Positions 33,601 to 41,904 of a stretch of DNA of 49,422 bases are shown one piece after another. Position numbers and translations under genes: made by a program. Origin of the DNA: Chloroflexota bacterium. Its GTDB lineage: Bacteria > Chloroflexota > Anaerolineae > Anaerolineales > VGOW01. Under the pieces are notes generated by a model. The model did not search any database and was not told the origin of the DNA. It saw only the letters and a program-made list of their open reading frames with translations. Location: NCBI GenBank assembly GCA_016197225.1, contig JACPWC010000017.1:1-49422 (forward strand), read 5' to 3'. Position 1 is the stretch's first letter. Each line of letters begins with the position of its first letter.

Positions 33601-36144
33601 ATCAGGGCCGGGGAGTGCAGGGGTATCGTCAAGGCTTTCATCGAAGAGGGGGGTGAGGGGATCGTCGCCGATGAAAGGATGCTCGGCCCCACCATTGGCA
33701 GGGATATCGTCAAGGGCAGTGCTCGGATCGGGGCCGAGGATGCCATCCGGCCCGGGGAGAACCGTGCCATTGACGATTTGGTCAGCCGCCATACGCCTGG
33801 CTTTTAGATCGCCGGCCAGGATTGGGCCTGCGCCGTCCGGATCAAGCCCGGTGATATTGGGATGCCGGCCATAGGCCGCAATGAAGTTGACCAGCGACTC
33901 GGGGTGCTTGAGCGCCTGGCCCCAGTCCACCCATTCCGTGTAGGGCGCCAACTGACCGTCGTTCGTGGCCGCGAAAATCTGCTTGCGAACGTTGTTCAGC
34001 GACGGGATGCCTTCACTGCGGGCGCGGGTCATGTTGATGGTGGGCAGGTCGAGAGGCAGGCCCAACAGGTTGTTGCGAAGCGTTTCAGTCACGAACTCGT
34101 CAATCTCGTTGCCGGCCTGGTCTGACATGCCCATGATGATGGCGCCGGCGGCCTCCTGGGAGGTGAGCACGCCAGCAGTGCCGCCATCGTGATAGGCCGC
34201 CGGGTTGAGGAACCCGTCGAGCAAGGGGATGTCGTTGTGCGACCCGTCGGCGTTGGTGCGGGCGATGTCTTCGGTCAGCATTGAGTGGCCGAAGCGGTAG
34301 ACGGCATGGGCAAACTCAGCCACGATGGCCGGGTTGACGTCCGTCTGGTTGAAGGCGAATGGCTGGAAGGGGTTGATCCCAGGCTGGATCTTGCGGGCGA
34401 ACTCTTCGAACACCAGGTGCTGGTACTCCATCTCGTTGACGAAGCGGGCCGCCTGGAAGAGGCGCTCGCCGTTCCAGCCAGACGCGCCAAGAGCGTCTTG
34501 CCAGTCGGCAAGGGTGGTAACTCCGCTTGTGTCAGCGACAAGCACGCCCTTGATGTTGTCAATCAAACGGTCGTGCTCGTTGTGGAAGATCTGGTGGACG
34601 GCCTGGAGCGCAATGTTCTCGTTGCAACGGCCATCGCCGCAGATCGCATGGATGTCGAGCAGTTCATCATCGTAGGAGCCTGCAGGGACCGTCGTGGCCA
34701 AACTCGATCCAACCACAAGGTCCGTGTCAGGGAACAGCACGCCGGGAGGAGAGAAGGTCGGGGCGGCGCTGTGGGCGATGTCGTTCAAGAAGGCAGTATT
34801 GATAAAGAACGCATCCGCCGGCACAGGAACCGGAGCGGCTGTGTCGCCCTCGACGAGACCGCTAGCCGTCACGTACTGAGGAAGACCGCGCAACAGGCCG
34901 GGGATGAACTTGCCGTATTGATCGGCGGCAATCATCGGGATGTTGCCGACATTGGCGTCGGTCAACTGGAGCCCGAGCAGGGTCGCCGCCTGGGCCTTGA
35001 CCATCGCCCAGGTAGGCAGGCCGCCATCGGGCGAGGACAGGAACTTACCCGTTGAAACCGGCACGCCATTGATGTTATTCACGTATTCACGGGTGAAGAC
35101 CTGGTGCGACGAATGCGAGGTGTAGGTCTGGCTTTGATCCACGAACGGAGTGTCGGTGTTGGGTGCGCTGCGGAAACCGTCAGGACCGGTCATGATGGTA
35201 CCCCGTGTCAGGACCATGAACCGCAAACCGGGATCCAAGTCATCGATGGTGCCGAAGATGTGATCGGGTCCGGCAACCAGTGGGTCGTCATCCTTCAACG
35301 GGACGAAGACCACGCCATTACCGCCGTTGGTGATCTTGTCAAGGCCGTGATCAAAGAACTGCCCGAAGATCGTGAACATCGAGTTGAAGGGCGGCGAGAG
35401 GCCGACGTCTGTGGTCACGTTCTCGATGAATAAGGTTTGGAACGCAGGTACGCAACCCACGGGGGTCGCCGGGAAAATATCAACCGGCGGGTCAGAACCA
35501 GGAACCGTCGCGCACGGAACGACAGGGTTCCCCCCCTGGCTGCGCAATGGGAAGCCAGCGGCTTGAACTGCAGCCGGGTTGGTCGAGGTCTGATCAACAA
35601 TCAGGTTGCTGATTACGCGCGGCTGGGAGTCGAAGACCATCCCAGATGTCTGCGCGTAAGAAGTCGGGGTTCCCGGCGGGGCGAACAGATTGTCTTCCGC
35701 ATCCCTGAACACAGGGGTGGTCAGGCGCGGGAATGCCTGGTCCGCCGCGCCGTAGGTCGCCTGGCCGATCTGCAAGTTATTGCACGACCCGTCCACGGTC
35801 CGCAGACCGAAGGAGAGCAGTGGGTTCACGATCTGGTCCGGGCCGGTCCCGATCATGGCTTGGCAATTGGCCGGATCCGTTAACGGGCCTGGTCCTGCCG
35901 CGACGTGCGCCTCAGCGATCTTGATCTGCTTGAGGATGAAGGCCAGATCGGCGGGGGTGACTACGAACCCTGCTCCGACGATGTTGGCCGCGGCCGGCGC
36001 GGCCCGCGAGGGGCTTACGCCGACGCTCGACATGAGAATCGCCAGCGTCATCAGCATGGCCACCGAGGCGCGCATTGCCGGTTTGACTTGCCGATAGGTT
36101 TTACGAGAAATACGGGCAAGCCCTTGATGAATATTATCTAACAT
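30637..36144 (-). CDS. Secreted animal-type heme peroxidase with RTX calcium repeats and ASH domains (MopA-like)
   Basis: A 1835-residue exported protein. The start is the ATG at 36144 with AGGA upstream; a GTG 14 codons earlier is rejected because the N-terminus then aligns with that of the 7590 gene. A long signal region (ISRKTYRQVKP, then a hydrophobic helix ending near SRAAPAA) comes first. The animal heme peroxidase domain spans about 230-960: distal-side FGQFFDHGLD near 263, ALQAVHQIFHNEHDRLID near 518 (the LHxxFxREHNR-type motif) and the proximal-side AHAVYRFGHSML near 616. RTX-type GGxGxDxx repeats follow (about 1045-1215, and again near 1340-1365), then three ASH domains (about 1520-1835). 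Peroxidases of this build with RTX repeats (MopA of marine alphaproteobacteria) have been implicated in Mn(II) oxidation. It follows the second pseudo-receiver and is driven by promoter D. Confidence 0.92.
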   Translation of the reverse strand: MLDNIHQGLARISRKTYRQVKPAMRASVAMLMTLAILMSSVGVSPSRAAPAAANIVGAGFVVTPADLAFILKQIKIAEAHVAAGPGPLTDPANCQAMIGTGPDQIVNPLLSFGLRTVDGSCNNLQIGQATYGAADQAFPRLTTPVFRDAEDNLFAPPGTPTSYAQTSGMVFDSQPRVISNLIVDQTSTNPAAVQAAGFPLRSQGGNPVVPCATVPGSDPPVDIFPATPVGCVPAFQTLFIENVTTDVGLSPPFNSMFTIFGQFFDHGLDKITNGGNGVVFVPLKDDDPLVAGPDHIFGTIDDLDPGLRFMVLTRGTIMTGPDGFRSAPNTDTPFVDQSQTYTSHSSHQVFTREYVNNINGVPVSTGKFLSSPDGGLPTWAMVKAQAATLLGLQLTDANVGNIPMIAADQYGKFIPGLLRGLPQYVTASGLVEGDTAAPVPVPADAFFINTAFLNDIAHSAAPTFSPPGVLFPDTDLVVGSSLATTVPAGSYDDELLDIHAICGDGRCNENIALQAVHQIFHNEHDRLIDNIKGVLVADTSGVTTLADWQDALGASGWNGERLFQAARFVNEMEYQHLVFEEFARKIQPGINPFQPFAFNQTDVNPAIVAEFAHAVYRFGHSMLTEDIARTNADGSHNDIPLLDGFLNPAAYHDGGTAGVLTSQEAAGAIIMGMSDQAGNEIDEFVTETLRNNLLGLPLDLPTINMTRARSEGIPSLNNVRKQIFAATNDGQLAPYTEWVDWGQALKHPESLVNFIAAYGRHPNITGLDPDGAGPILAGDLKARRMAADQIVNGTVLPGPDGILGPDPSTALDDIPANGGAEHPFIGDDPLTPLFDESLDDTPALPGPDGILGPNPATAADDIFPPTDSADFMFSTGAWVNAPGNVSITGVDDIDLWVGGLAEHTNLFGGLLGSTFNYVFEKQLTDLQNGDRFYYLARTPGMNLRAQLEGNSFAELVMRNTNAHTLKADAFATADCKFEVGNLRSLGYPAAPGSFITGPGSVNDDPASDCDENRLLLNSPTWEIRYRLINSVDPSGINGQAVYNGTDAVDRIFGGDDSDTFWGGLGNDIIEGGDGADVLLGGEGNDIFTDNAGDDVMKGGPGNDAMDGGPGLDLLLGGEGKDFTNGGANTNETFGGPGDDFMIAGQGEDAIFGDSGDDWEEGGDQPDLLIGDSSTLFFDDHNLPGHDILIGQGGDDDYDMEGGDDIGVAGPGVEKVAGASGYDWLIGLGDPQPQNTDLALVIAVEGQPPANEVRDKFNEVEALSGWNHDDILRGDSVIPSQVGGGGFIGCDALDQAGLDRIAGLDDLVPPLSTPLADVLARSFTHHCLLTGDFVWGEGNILLGGAGNDLLEGRGGDDILDGDKYLNVRLSIRNSLGAEIGSTDLMEHAALSGNFGPGTAGMTLQQAVFAGLVDPGNIFAVREILSPAVLGADCTDSFPLNCDSALFSGPQSEYTITFNGDGSVTVAHTGGGGGGGLRANDGTDTLWNIEQLIFCDVPGLLNGTCDVFSAPFPLTPAPVATVVSPTSLGLDFGTVAVAGGPSTPQTITIQNTGTANLSVTSVTPGGTDSADFTVVNGCITVVTPTSTCTIGVTFDPTTIGAKSANISIAHNAAGSPITVSLTGIGGAPIASVAPGSLAFGSVTTGTISPAQSITVSNTGNTNLVVSGITLTGDAGQFTIVSNACGTVTPGGSCNIDVAFAPTTTGGKSAAVVIAHNAAGSPSIVTLGGTGVAAPVAGPTITLPANTNFGTRRVGTVRTQTVTVSNLGPGVLTITSASTSAPFTVTLGTCAAPVAAGRTCKLSVTFAPTAVGAVSRTLTVVSNASNSPTNALVSGVGR

Positions 36145-36187
36145 TTCTTTCTTCCTCACTTTCCCATGAAAATTATTGGATATCACT

Positions 36188-36228
36188 GCCAGGCTCTTTG
36201 CTGAAGCTCTCCCCGCAAAGCGCCAGGC
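36188..36228 (-). repeat. Imperfect hairpin between pseudo-receiver and peroxidase genes
   Basis: Arms of 14 bases (36188-36201 GCCAGGCTCTTTGC and 36215-36228) pair at 12 of 14 positions. It lies in the 221-bp gap within the proposed operon, which otherwise shows only the leader of the peroxidase gene. It may cause partial termination or stabilise the 3' end of the pseudo-receiver message. Confidence 0.4.
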
Positions 36229-36365
36229 ACCGTTGATAATTTCTCAGATAGGACTTTCTTGATTTGCCGGGCCAGTCGAGCTCCACTCCTGTCGGCCCGC
36301 CTCGCCGGCATAACTTCGTTTTGAAATCTATTTTTTCCTCAATATCCTGCCCTGCCTTTCCTCTA

Positions 36366-36782
36366 TCAAGCCCACCGGCAAACAAGATTGACGAAATCCT
36401 GAGCCTGGGTTGCGGTCAGCGTCCTCTTTTCGTAGAGGTCAATCGCCGCATTGGCCGAACGCAGAATGATCACGCGCAGGGTATTCATCTCTGGGAGGGC
36501 TTTGAGCAACTCAAAAATCCGGTCAGAATTGAACGACCCCATCTCGTGAAAAACGATCACATCCGGTTGCACCCGCAAAACATCCTGGATGAATGAGTCT
36601 TCGCGGGTATGCGTAATTTCTGAGACTTGAACATTGGCTTCACGGGTGAGCAGGCTTTCCACGCCGTGCTCAAACATTGACCCTGTTCCAACAATAAGCA
36701 CCCGTCGTCCCCCCGGGTTCGTCTTTTTTTCCAATGCCGCTCCCGCCTGAGCCAACCCGTTCAAAGTAAGATGCGTTTGCAT
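36366..36782 (-). CDS. Degenerate response-regulator receiver-like protein (pseudo-receiver), copy 2
   Basis: A 138-residue protein, the same length as its paralogue at 20116-20532 and clearly similar (VLIVGTGSMFEHGVESLL versus VLVIGTGSLLEQAVESLL; QPDVIVFHE versus HPDVIVFHE). The open frame reaches 36923, but its first 47 codons lie across the conserved promoter D, so the start is the ATG at 36782. As in the paralogue, the receiver acidic pair is replaced by GT (residues 32-33) and the phosphoacceptor position is His79. There is no output domain. It is the first gene of the operon with the heme peroxidase. A regulatory or adaptor role independent of phosphotransfer is inferred. Confidence 0.85.
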   Translation of the reverse strand: MQTHLTLNGLAQAGAALEKKTNPGGRRVLIVGTGSMFEHGVESLLTREANVQVSEITHTREDSFIQDVLRVQPDVIVFHEMGSFNSDRIFELLKALPEMNTLRVIILRSANAAIDLYEKRTLTATQAQDFVNLVCRWA

Positions 36783-36853
36783 GCCCAAATTCCAGGACTT
36801 CAAAACGTAGCCGCCAATTGTGGAGCAATACAATCTTATTACTCCCAATAAAG

Positions 36854-36938
36854 AGAGTATCAGAATGCAGGGTCCTACATAACTAGCCATAGTCTTGTGT
36901 TTGGCTACGACCAAAGTAAGCACTTTCAGACTTTAGTC
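36854..36938 (-). promoter_or_regulatory. Regulon promoter D, upstream of the pseudo-receiver/peroxidase operon
   Basis: Far box (complement of GACTTTAGTC, 36929-36938) and near box (GACCAAAGTA on the plus strand, 36909-36918) start 20 bp apart; then a 14-bp gap, GACTATGGCT (36885-36894), TTATGT (36877-36882), a 17-bp spacer and TGATACTCT (36854-36862) as a weaker extended -10. The near box is in the opposite orientation to those of A-C, as expected for a near-palindromic site. Confidence 0.78.
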
Positions 36939-36954
36939 TGATAACAGGCTAAGA

Positions 36955-37018
36955 GCCTATCCGAAAGACCCTTAGGGTTTCGGAAACCATAAGGGTCCCT
37001 CTGGTTATTCGGATAGGC
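36955..37018. repeat. 64-bp palindromic element with GCCTATCCGAA ends
   Basis: Outer 11-bp arms GCCTATCCGAA (36955-36965) and TTCGGATAGGC (37008-37018) enclose GACCCTTA and TAAGGGTC inner arms. It sits between divergent promoters D and E. It could be a miniature inverted-repeat element or a structure insulating the two promoters. Confidence 0.6.
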
Positions 37019-37177
37019 ACTAAGACTGGCAAGCCAATGTGAGGTTGAACTATGTTGGCTCTTCCGGGTGTAACGAGGATTTTTTAACGCGAAGCCGCGA
37101 AGTTGCCAGGGCGCAAAGCGTCCGCATTCACACCTGCCCTTGCGGGCGGTGCAAGGGTCTGCGTCCTAAAGCCTTTT

Positions 37178-37199
37178 GGTTGCGGCTGGAAGCCGTGCT
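37178..37199. repeat. Short dispersed palindrome GGTTGCGGCTGGAAGCCG, copy 2
   Basis: This copy matches the one at 9210-9232 at nearly every base over 22 bp, in the opposite orientation. It lies in a non-coding region with other word repeats. Confidence 0.6.
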
Positions 37200-37390
37200 A
37201 AGCTAAATGAGCAGAGTTCAACAAAACTGCCCGGCTTTGTGTATCAACTCAAAGCCGGCATGACGTGCTTTTGCAGATCATCGTGATCGTCGAAAATGTG
37301 ATCGTGTACTGCGCGTGCCCAGTACAAATGCTCAAAAGTTTCAGAGGGGTGGCAAGCCGGGGTTTATTAAGAAAACATGAGTATTGTCAT

Positions 37391-37445
37391 GACTAAAATT
37401 TGACTAAAGTCTGATTACATTAGTCAAAATTTGAGTACAATAGTC
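37391..37445 (+). promoter_or_regulatory. Box cluster E, upstream of the second histidine kinase gene
   Basis: Within 55 bp lie GACTAAAATT (37391-37400), a full GACTAAAGTC (37402-37411), and two AGTC half-sites (37422-37425 and 37442-37445) that are 20 bp apart. An ATTACA and TACAAT pair with a 16-bp spacer could be the core promoter, placing the start of transcription shortly before the kinase gene at 37489. The cluster uses the same box as promoters A-D but not the same fixed layout. It suggests autoregulation of the two-component system. Confidence 0.65.
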
Positions 37446-37488
37446 GGGTGACAAATATCCCACTCTTCCTTCAGAAACAAAATCTATT

Positions 37489-38880
37489 GTGAAAAACCCA
37501 GGTTTGGCTCAAAGATTTTCAATCATCAGCCTGATTGTGATGATTCTGGGGTCGTTAGGAATCGGCTGGTGGGTGGGGGAGCAAATAAGGGAAAGCGTCA
37601 TTCGAGAGGCGGGGGCCACTACCGCCCTTTATATACAAAGTTTTATCAGCCCAGCCCTTCAGGAACTTGGCGATGGCCAGACCCTGACCCCGGAGCACGT
37701 TGCCACACTCGGCAAGCTGTCGGACACTGAAGTGCAGGGTTGGCAAATTGTTTCGTTCAAGGTGTGGGGGACTGACGGTCGCATTCTGTACGCCTCTGCG
37801 CCGTCATTAATAGGCCGGATTTTCCCTGTCGAAGAGGACCTGGCCCGCTCTCTTCAAGGTAATATAACTGCTGAAATCAGCGACTTAAGCCTGGAAGAAA
37901 ACCAACTGGAACGGATTGACCACAAGCGGCTATTCGAGATTTATATCCCCGTCTTCCGCGACCATGCCAGTCAAGTCATCGCCTCTGCTGAGGTTTATTT
38001 CACGCCCTATGAGCTTGAGAAAGACATTGCCGCCGCTCAGCGCCGAAGCTGGGCGGCAGTTGGCATTGTGATGACGACCGTCTATCTTCTTCTGGTGGGT
38101 TTCATGTTCAGGGCCAACCGCGTCATCAACCGCCAGCAAAGCGAACTGAACAATCGGGTGTCACAGTTGACAAACGTCCTGGCGCAAAATGAAGAGTTAT
38201 ACGACCGGGTGCGCCGCGCCACCAGCAACGCCACTATGCTCAACGAACACTTCCTGCGCCGCATCGGGGCCGAGTTGCACGACGGGCCGGCTCAAGACAT
38301 CAGCCTGGCCCTCCTGCGCCTCGACCGAATTACCGGACACCTGGCCGACCCTGCCTCCAAAAACGGCTCTACTGATAGCGATTTGGCAACGATCCAGCGT
38401 TCCCTGCAACATGCCCTGCAAGAAGTGAGAGCCACTGCCTCCGGCCTGGGCCTGCCGCAGATTGACGCGCTCTCTCTTACCGACACCCTGGCCCGCGCCG
38501 TCCACGCCCACGAGCACAAAACCGGCACCAGTGTGAACCTGAACCTGAACCGCCTTCCGGCTCAAGTGCCCCTGCCGATAAAAATTGCGGTGTATCGTTT
38601 TATTCAGGAGGCGCTCAACAACGCCTTCTATCATGCCGGCGGGGCGGGTCAGCAGGTGACGGCCAGATACAACGTGGGCCTGCTCAGCGTTGAGGTCTGT
38701 GATGAGGGGCCTGGTTTCGACATCACTAAACTCAAGAACCTTGAACACCACTTGGGATTGGCCGGGATGAGAGATAGAATTGAAAGCCTGGAGGGAATGT
38801 TCCGGATCGAAAGCGCCCCGGGGCAAGGCACAAGAGTAATCGCCCGCCTCCTGCTTCGTCCGGAAGAAATCAAAGAATGA
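37489..38880 (+). CDS. NarX/LiaS-type sensor histidine kinase, candidate regulon sensor
   Basis: A 463-residue membrane kinase starting at a GTG. It has a first transmembrane helix (about residues 12-32), an extracytoplasmic sensor (about 35-180) related to that of the kinase at 21584, a second helix (about 186-206), a short coiled coil, a HisKA_3 domain with phospho-accepting H264 in IGAELHDGPAQD, and an HATPase domain (EALNNAFYHAGG; VCDEGPGFD; HHLGLAGMRDRI). It lacks the GAF domain of the other kinase. The last codons overlap the regulator gene in an ATGA arrangement, so the pair is translationally coupled. The upstream region carries box cluster E, making it the best candidate controller of promoters A-D. 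Confidence 0.95.
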   Translation: MKNPGLAQRFSIISLIVMILGSLGIGWWVGEQIRESVIREAGATTALYIQSFISPALQELGDGQTLTPEHVATLGKLSDTEVQGWQIVSFKVWGTDGRILYASAPSLIGRIFPVEEDLARSLQGNITAEISDLSLEENQLERIDHKRLFEIYIPVFRDHASQVIASAEVYFTPYELEKDIAAAQRRSWAAVGIVMTTVYLLLVGFMFRANRVINRQQSELNNRVSQLTNVLAQNEELYDRVRRATSNATMLNEHFLRRIGAELHDGPAQDISLALLRLDRITGHLADPASKNGSTDSDLATIQRSLQHALQEVRATASGLGLPQIDALSLTDTLARAVHAHEHKTGTSVNLNLNRLPAQVPLPIKIAVYRFIQEALNNAFYHAGGAGQQVTARYNVGLLSVEVCDEGPGFDITKLKNLEHHLGLAGMRDRIESLEGMFRIESAPGQGTRVIARLLLRPEEIKE

Positions 38881-39524
38881 CCGACAAGATCAGCATTGTT
38901 CTCAGCGACGACCATCCCCTTTTCCGGGAGGGCGTCGCTTCGATTCTCAAAGAAGAGGCTGACTTTGAAATCGTCGGCCAGGCCGCCAACGCCAGTGAAG
39001 CAATCCGGTTGGCGCAAAACCTCATACCCGACGTGATCATTCTGGACATTGACATGCCGGGGAGCGGTCTATCTGCCGTTGAAGCCATTGCCGCCGACTG
39101 CCCGGCCACCCGGATCATCATGCTCACCGTTTCAGAAGAAGAAGGCCACGTAGTGAAGGCCCTCAAGGCGGGCGCGTCTGCTTATGTGCTCAAAGGGGTC
39201 GGGTCGCGTGAGTTGATCCGCATTATGCGTGACGTCGTCGCCGGCCAGAGCTACGTCACGCCGGCTTTAGCCGCCAGCCTCCTGGCCGAAACAAAAGCCG
39301 CCAAGACGGTTACAACAGAAAAACCTGCGGCCAACAAGTTTGACGAACTCACCGAACGAGAACATCAAATCCTTGAACTGGTTGCCGCAGGTTTCAGCAA
39401 CAAAGAGATTGGGCAAAGACTCCACCTGACCGAGAAGACCGTAAAGCACTACATGACCAACATTCTGCAAAAGCTTCACGTCCGCAACCGCGTCGAGGCG
39501 GCTCTGCTATCCCAGAAACAATAG
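38877..39524 (+). CDS. NarL/LuxR-family response regulator, candidate regulon activator
   Basis: A 215-residue regulator with an intact receiver (D11-D12, phosphoacceptor D57 in PDVIILDIDMP, Thr in IIMLTV, Lys in YVLKG) and a C-terminal LuxR-type helix-turn-helix (LTEREHQILELVAAG; NKEIGQRLHLTEKTVKHYMTNI). Its ATG overlaps the TGA of the kinase gene. NarL-family dimers bind short inverted half-sites, which fits the GACT-NN-AGTC dyads at promoters A-E, but direct binding is inference. It converges on pgk with only five bases between the stop codons. Confidence 0.96.
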   Translation: MTDKISIVLSDDHPLFREGVASILKEEADFEIVGQAANASEAIRLAQNLIPDVIILDIDMPGSGLSAVEAIAADCPATRIIMLTVSEEEGHVVKALKAGASAYVLKGVGSRELIRIMRDVVAGQSYVTPALAASLLAETKAAKTVTTEKPAANKFDELTEREHQILELVAAGFSNKEIGQRLHLTEKTVKHYMTNILQKLHVRNRVEAALLSQKQ

Positions 39525-39529
39525 TCGCC

Positions 39530-40726
39530 TCACTTATCCAGCAACGCCGCTACGCCCGGCAGAACTTTCCCTTCCAACAGTTCCAAACTTGCGCCGCCGC
39601 CGGTGGAAATGTGGCTCATCTTATCGGCCAGCCCGGCCCCCTCCACCGCCGCCACCGACTCGCCGCCGCCGATCACCGTCGTCGCCCCGCTTTCGGCTAC
39701 CAGCTTCGCCACGGCATTCGTGCCAACGGCAAACTTGGGGAACTCGAACACGCCCATCGGTCCGTTCCAGACCACCAGCTTTGCCCCGTTGAGTTCTGAT
39801 CCGAATCGTTCGACCGTCTTCGGCCCGATGTCGAGAATGCGCCAACCCGCCGGGACTCCAGGGGCAACCGCCACTGTTTGAGAGGCGGCCTCTTCGTCGA
39901 ACTTGTCGCCCAGCACCGCATCCACCGGCAAAACGATCTTGTGCCCGGCTTTGGCCATCAACGCTTTAGCTATATCCAAACTCGACTCTTCCACCAGCGA
40001 GTCAGCCATCTCGAGACCCTGGGCTTTGAAAAACGTGTTCGCCATCCCGCCGCCGATTAGAATCTTATCGGCCTTCGTCAGCAGGTTTTCGATGACGCCG
40101 ATCTTGTCGGAGATTTTTGCCCCGCCCAAAATCGCCACAAACGGGTGAGCCGGGTTTGTCACCGCCCCGGCCAGATACTCCAATTCCTTTTCCATCAGGA
40201 AGCCGCCAACCGCCGGGAGAAATTTCGCCACACCTTCGGTTGAAGCATGGGCGCGGTGCGCCGAGCCGAAGGCGTCGTTCACGTAAACTTCGGCCAGGGC
40301 CGCCAGTTGTTTGGCAAAGGCCTCGTCATTCTTTTCTTCTTCGGCATGGAAGCGCACGTTCTCAAGTAGAAGCACATCGCCGGCTTTCAACGCCGCCGCC
40401 ATCTTCTCAACCTCCGGCCCAACACAGTCAGGCGCGAGGGCGGCAGGCTTGCCCAGCAGTTCGCCCAAGCGTTTGGCCGCCGAGGCCAGCGACGATTTAA
40501 GTTCCGGCCCGGCCTTGGGCCGGCCCAGGTGCGAGCACAAAATCAGCTTTGCTCCCTGCGCCATCAAATACTGGATCGTCGGTAGGGCGGCCCGAATGCG
40601 CGTGTCGTCTGTCACCGCATAACTGCCGTCTGCCTGCGGCGCTTTTGAGAGCGGCACGTTGAAATCCACGCGGACGAGAACGCGCTTGCCTTTCAAGTCA
40701 ATATCGCGGATTGTTTTCTTGTTCAT
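39530..40726 (-). CDS. pgk: Phosphoglycerate kinase
   Basis: The cytoplasmic enzyme transfers phosphate between 1,3-bisphosphoglycerate and ADP in glycolysis. The 398 residues are the normal bacterial length. Signatures include [10 protein letters not shown] near the N-terminus, [42 protein letters not shown] and the C-terminal nucleotide loop [10 protein letters not shown]. It follows gap by 77 bp on the same strand, but that spacer is a GTAGTC word-repeat hairpin and no Shine-Dalgarno sequence precedes the ATG at 40726. Confidence 0.98.
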   Translation of the reverse strand: MNKKTIRDIDLKGKRVLVRVDFNVPLSKAPQADGSYAVTDDTRIRAALPTIQYLMAQGAKLILCSHLGRPKAGPELKSSLASAAKRLGELLGKPAALAPDCVGPEVEKMAAALKAGDVLLLENVRFHAEEEKNDEAFAKQLAALAEVYVNDAFGSAHRAHASTEGVAKFLPAVGGFLMEKELEYLAGAVTNPAHPFVAILGGAKISDKIGVIENLLTKADKILIGGGMANTFFKAQGLEMADSLVEESSLDIAKALMAKAGHKIVLPVDAVLGDKFDEEAASQTVAVAPGVPAGWRILDIGPKTVERFGSELNGAKLVVWNGPMGVFEFPKFAVGTNAVAKLVAESGATTVIGGGESVAAVEGAGLADKMSHISTGGGASLELLEGKVLPGVAALLDK

Positions 40727-40740
40727 GGTCGGTGAGTCGA

Positions 40741-41829
<1,089 letters not shown>

Positions 41830-41840
41830 TCAATTTTCTT

Positions 41841-41896
41841 GCCACGAATTTCACGAAATGATTTAAAAATTCGTGTTCATTGGTGTAATTCGTGGC
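41841..41896. repeat. CACGAA word-repeat palindrome between yvcK and gap
   Basis: Outer arms GCCACGAATT (41841-41850) and AATTCGTGGC (41887-41896) enclose inner TCACGAA and TTCGTG words. It has the same structural logic as the hairpins at 40741-40807 and 46134-46181, but a different word. Confidence 0.7.
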
Positions 41897-41904
41897 CTGA
41901 TTGT

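Larger units (their letters stand above)
36783..37488. other. Divergent intergenic region, 706 bp, with two regulon promoters and palindromic repeats
   Basis: From left to right it holds promoter D reading left (36854-36938), a 64-bp palindromic element (36955-37018), remnants of GCGAAGCCGCGAAG word repeats (about 37090-37115), the dispersed palindrome at 37178-37199, a GCCGGCTTTG-type inverted repeat (about 37230-37260) and box cluster E reading right (37391-37445). No gene was recognised; the frames present are short and overlap these repeats. Confidence 0.65.

Noticed and set aside
36783-36923. 47-codon extension of the second pseudo-receiver
   Set aside because: It runs through promoter D, which is conserved at other loci as non-coding DNA, and the paralogue begins at the equivalent of 36782.
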